A stretch of 64,000 bases of DNA, taken from the NCBI GenBank assembly GCA_905197685.1, contig CAJJZS010000002.1, positions 62,001 to 126,000 on the forward strand. The letters are read 5' to 3'. Position numbers and translations under genes: made by a program. Below, piece after piece: positions 61,330-64,000 of the stretch. Below the pieces are notes generated by a model, which was given only the letters and a program-made list of their open reading frames with translations, was not told where the DNA came from and did no database searches. The DNA comes from an uncultured Oscillospiraceae bacterium (GTDB taxonomy: Bacteria; Bacillota; Clostridia; Oscillospirales; Ruminococcaceae). Position 1 is the stretch's first letter. Each line of letters starts with the position of its first letter.

Positions 61330-61459
61330 CCCTTCCCGACGATATTTTTTACTATATTTATAAAAAATAAAAAACCGGCATATTATTAGTGTCTCTTTTC
61401 GGAATGATTATTGCCTTGTTTTGCATTTTTTATCTTTCTTTTTTATCTTTTTGCGGCAA

Positions 61460-61512
61460 AAAAGAAAGCGTCCCTTTTTTCACCGCTTTTCGATGAGCAA
61501 AGGGACGCTTTT
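61460..61512 (-). terminator. Terminator of DUF4358 lipoprotein gene
   Basis: AAAGCGTCCCTTT (61465-61477) pairs with AAAGGGACGCTTT (61499-61511) across a 21-nt loop, followed on the minus strand by CTTTTTTG. Confidence 0.85.
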
Positions 61513-61526
61513 CTGTAAAAGAAGAT

Positions 61527-62210
61527 TTATTTAAAATATCCGCCGACAATCTCTTCGGCGCGGTTCATCTGCTCGTCATATCCTTTTTCGGAATCACCGG
61601 CGATGACCAAAAACAGGTAGTTTCCCTTTTCAATGATTCTGCCCGCCTGTGCTTTCTCATACTGGTCCGGCAGGTATTCCTGAAAATTCTTTAACACCTG
61701 TTCTTTTCTGGCTTCCAGCGCCTTTCTGACGGTATCTACCTTACCTTCTTTTACCTTAACGCCAATCAAATGATCTGCCGAGGTATTCACCGCAGAATAT
61801 TCACCGTAGTATTCCTCAATATCGGCAGGATTCAGTCCGAAAACATCTTTTAAGGCAGCTTCATCAAGCTTTTCCGGCATGGTGATGCCAAGCTCTTCGC
61901 CCAGCTTCATCACAACATCCTGGATTCGGCTGCCGGCTGCCATCAACATTCCTTCTTCTTGTTCCACAAGGTCGCCCACTGCGTCCGCTCCGTTTTTCAC
62001 GCCGTTCTCTACAGTATCTGCGGCATCTTCTCCGGCGCGTTTTACGGTATCTGCACCTTTTCTTACATCGTTTTCTGCCCGGTCTACGCTGTCCTGAACT
62101 ATCTCGCCGCCGCTTCTGCCTCTCTGTCTCACAGAACCGCTCTCTCCGCATCCTGCAAGGGAAGATAAAAGCAGCAACGCCGCTAAAGTAACTCCTGCTG
62201 TTCTTTTCAT
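61527..62210 (-). CDS. DUF4358 lipoprotein
   Basis: This 227-residue protein has a lipobox (LSSLAGC, C21), then a charged Lys/Asp/Ala-rich stretch (30-85) resembling a coiled coil or spacer, and a C-terminal DUF4358 domain (~90-225) ending in IIEKGNYLFLVIAGDS. DUF4358 proteins are often found beside MBOAT/DHHW genes in Clostridia; a shared role in surface polymer modification is inferred. It has its own terminator, so it is separately transcribed from the MBOAT pair. Confidence 0.82.
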   Translation of the reverse strand: MKRTAGVTLAALLLLSSLAGCGESGSVRQRGRSGGEIVQDSVDRAENDVRKGADTVKRAGEDAADTVENGVKNGADAVGDLVEQEEGMLMAAGSRIQDVVMKLGEELGITMPEKLDEAALKDVFGLNPADIEEYYGEYSAVNTSADHLIGVKVKEGKVDTVRKALEARKEQVLKNFQEYLPDQYEKAQAGRIIEKGNYLFLVIAGDSEKGYDEQMNRAEEIVGGYFK

Positions 62211-62249
62211 CTTTATTCTCCTTATTGATTAAAACACTTGTTTTCCATT

Positions 62250-62285
62250 TAAAAAATCAGCTGCGCCGTTTTTGACAGCGCAGTA
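62250..62285 (-). terminator. Probable terminator of ligA
   Basis: On the minus strand CTGCGC pairs with GCGCAG across an 11-nt loop and is followed by TGATTTTTT. The stem is short, but the T-run and position after ligA fit. Confidence 0.55.
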
Positions 62286-62374
62286 TTATTGTATGTGAAA
62301 CACCGACATTTTAATCTTCGGATAAGGTTGGAATAAAGGGCAGCGCTTTTTCCGTTTTTTTAACAAAAAACAGC

Positions 62375-64000
62375 TTACAGCAGCGGATTTTCCTGCCTTG
62401 CCATTTGCAGCAGTTCTTCTTCGGTAAGCAGCGGAATTCCCAGTTCATTGGCTTTATCCAATTTTGAACCCGCTTCCTCTCCTGCCACAACATAAGAAGT
62501 TTTTTTAGAAACAGAGGAAGAAACTTTTCCTCCCAACGATTCTATCAGTTCTTTGGCTTCACTTCTCTTTAAAGTCGGAAGTGTACCTGTGAGGACAAAG
62601 GTTTTTCCTGCCAACAAGTCCCCTGCTTTTTCTTTTTTGCTTTCCATATTGATTCCTGCCCGGCGCAGGCGCTCAATCTGCTCCAGATTGCTTTGCTGCG
62701 CAAAAAAGCTGACAATTCCCTGCGCTACAATCTCTCCGAAACCTTCCAGTTCCACCAACTCCTGTTGAGTTGCAGAAGAAAGTTTTTCCATACTTCCAAA
62801 ATGCTGCGCAAGCAACGCGGCTGTCTTTTCCCCGACATTCGGGATTCCCAACGCAAACACTACACGCGACAAATCGTTTTGTTTTGATTTTTCCAACGCA
62901 TTCATCAAATTTTCCGCGCTTTTTTTGCCCATACGCTCCAAAGAAGAAAGCTGTTCTGCCGTAATCTGATATAAATCTGCCGGAGAGCTTACCCAGCCTG
63001 CCTGTACCATTCCTTCCAACACTGCCGGACCCATTCCGTCAATATCCATCGCGTTTCGGGAAGCAAAATGAATCAGATTTCGCATCAGCTGCGCCGGACA
63101 CTGTATATTCGGACAATATACTGCCGCAGCTCCTTCCTCCCGAACCACCTTTGTATGACAGGACGGACAGTATTCCGGTAAATGATACACCGATTGCCCA
63201 CAATGCTCTGCAACCGCTACCACTTCCGGGATAATATCTCCGGCTTTGCGGACAATAATTTTATCTCCGACAGCAATCTGCTTCTCATCAATAAAATCCT
63301 GATTGTGCAGCACTGCGCGGCTTACTGTTGTACCTGCCAGCTGAATCGGTTCAAAAACCGCAGTCGGGGTCAGCGCGCCGGTACGCCCCACCTGCACTTC
63401 GATATCCAACAGAGTGGTTATCTTTTCCTCCGGCGGATATTTAAAGGCAACTGCCCATTTCGGGAATTTTGCGGTTGCTCCCAAGCGGTCGCGTTGTTCC
63501 AGACTGTCCACCTTCACAACCGCTCCGTCAATATCAAAGCTGTATTCTCCTCTGTTTTGCCCGATTCGTTCAATTTCTTCTACCGCTTTTTCAATCGTAT
63601 CCACTTGAGGATAGGATGGAGATACCTGAAATCCCAGTTCTTTGAGCAAATCCAACGATTCTTTATGTCCCGTTACCTCAACGCCTTCTATCTGCTGAAG
63701 ATTAAAGACAAAAATATCCAGTCCCCTTTGCGCCGTAATCTTTGGATTTTTCTGGCGTAAAGAGCCTGCCGCAGCATTTCTTGGATTTTTAAACGGTTTT
63801 TCTTCCCGCAGTTCCTGCTGCGCCACTACCTTTTCAAAGCTGGAAACCGGCATATAAACCTCTCCCCGCACTTCAAGAAAAGGGATTTCTTTGTTTAAGC
63901 GAAGCGGAACCGAAGCGATTGTCCTGATATTTTCGGTCACATCTTCCCCTACAAATCCATCTCCTCTGGTAGAACCGCGAACTAAGAGTCCGTTGCGGTA
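62375..64000 (-). CDS. ligA: NAD-dependent DNA ligase, 5' end outside window
   Basis: LigA seals nicks in DNA using NAD+. The visible 541 residues run from the adenylation domain (VRGSTRGDGFVGEDVTENIRTI at the edge, EVRGEVYMP, KNPRNAAAGSLRQ) through the OB fold (GRTGALTPTAVFEPI), a four-cysteine zinc finger (CPSCHTKV, CPNIQCPAQ), HhH repeats, and the C-terminal BRCT domain (from LAGKTFVLTGTLP). The active-site lysine lies off the right edge. The frame is open to base 64000, so the gene is partial here, not broken. Confidence 0.97.
   Translation of the reverse strand, partial: YRNGLLVRGSTRGDGFVGEDVTENIRTIASVPLRLNKEIPFLEVRGEVYMPVSSFEKVVAQQELREEKPFKNPRNAAAGSLRQKNPKITAQRGLDIFVFNLQQIEGVEVTGHKESLDLLKELGFQVSPSYPQVDTIEKAVEEIERIGQNRGEYSFDIDGAVVKVDSLEQRDRLGATAKFPKWAVAFKYPPEEKITTLLDIEVQVGRTGALTPTAVFEPIQLAGTTVSRAVLHNQDFIDEKQIAVGDKIIVRKAGDIIPEVVAVAEHCGQSVYHLPEYCPSCHTKVVREEGAAAVYCPNIQCPAQLMRNLIHFASRNAMDIDGMGPAVLEGMVQAGWVSSPADLYQITAEQLSSLERMGKKSAENLMNALEKSKQNDLSRVVFALGIPNVGEKTAALLAQHFGSMEKLSSATQQELVELEGFGEIVAQGIVSFFAQQSNLEQIERLRRAGINMESKKEKAGDLLAGKTFVLTGTLPTLKRSEAKELIESLGGKVSSSVSKKTSYVVAGEEAGSKLDKANELGIPLLTEEELLQMARQENPLL

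Noticed and set aside
62375..64000. ligA as starting at 63940
   Set aside because: The frame continues past that ATG through conserved ligase sequence to the right edge, so the true start lies outside the window.

Overview
The window looks like chromosomal DNA from a spore-forming member of the Clostridia (Bacillota). The evidence is SpoVT, YqfC and YqfD, a YlmC/YmxH-type PRC-barrel protein, a YlbJ-like membrane protein, CIRCE control of groESL, the yqfC-yqfD-phoH-ybeY-dgkA-era-yqzL-recO gene order, ThyX in place of ThyA, and many AGGAGG ribosome binding sites. I would not name a genus. No tRNA, rRNA, CRISPR array, transposase, integrase or phage gene was seen. Most genes lie on the minus strand.

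Layout. 1-5.97 kb (minus): 3'-truncated tsf, rpsB with a long leader, a PRC-barrel protein, a ClC transporter with CLC-F-like features, a DUF4241 protein, a small membrane protein and spoVT. 6.2-11 kb: a small membrane protein, a LacA/Maa-type acetyltransferase, an ABC exporter (minus) and a Na/Pi cotransporter with a PhoU-like tail. 11-19 kb (minus): one long run thyX-tmk-GNAT-DUF2156-GNAT-DJ-1-FTHFS ligase-mltG-U32-FakA-like protein. 19.2-22.4 kb: a YdcF protein and a CIRCE-controlled groES-groEL operon. 22.6-27 kb: a K+/H+ antiporter, then three uncharacterised plus-strand genes (75, 552 and 155 aa). 27-30.2 kb: purA and a divergent PucR-type regulator. 30.4-33.9 kb: two tandem ABC exporters whose ATPase regions share 380 identical bases. 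33.9-44.5 kb (minus): an M42 peptidase, a MATE transporter, mutS2, recO, yqzL, era, dgkA, ybeY, phoH, yqfD and yqfC. 44.6-48.8 kb (plus): a YlbJ-like protein and a large secreted protein joining a GHL10-like barrel to an amidase_3 domain. 48.8-57 kb (minus): a small conserved protein, a cobalamin-riboswitch-controlled permease and binding protein flanked by 38-bp direct repeats, and an FtsX-type ABC transporter next to its own two-component system. 57-64 kb (minus): an orphan fumarase beta subunit, a DivIVA-like coiled coil, a DHHW/MBOAT surface O-acylation pair, a DUF4358 lipoprotein and 5'-truncated ligA.

How the genes fit together. Much of the window is housekeeping: translation, chaperones, folate and thymidylate supply, DNA repair and ligation, peptidoglycan and ion homeostasis. 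The accessory parts are the duplicated ABC exporters, the B12 uptake cassette, the response-regulator-controlled FtsX transporter, the surface acylation cluster and the three-gene membrane locus at 24.5-27 kb. Three regulatory layouts stand out: three 11-bp direct repeats in place of the -35 box of the FtsX-type ABC operon, and TTCCC/GGGAA palindromes in the -35/-10 spacers of both the purA and MBOAT promoters.
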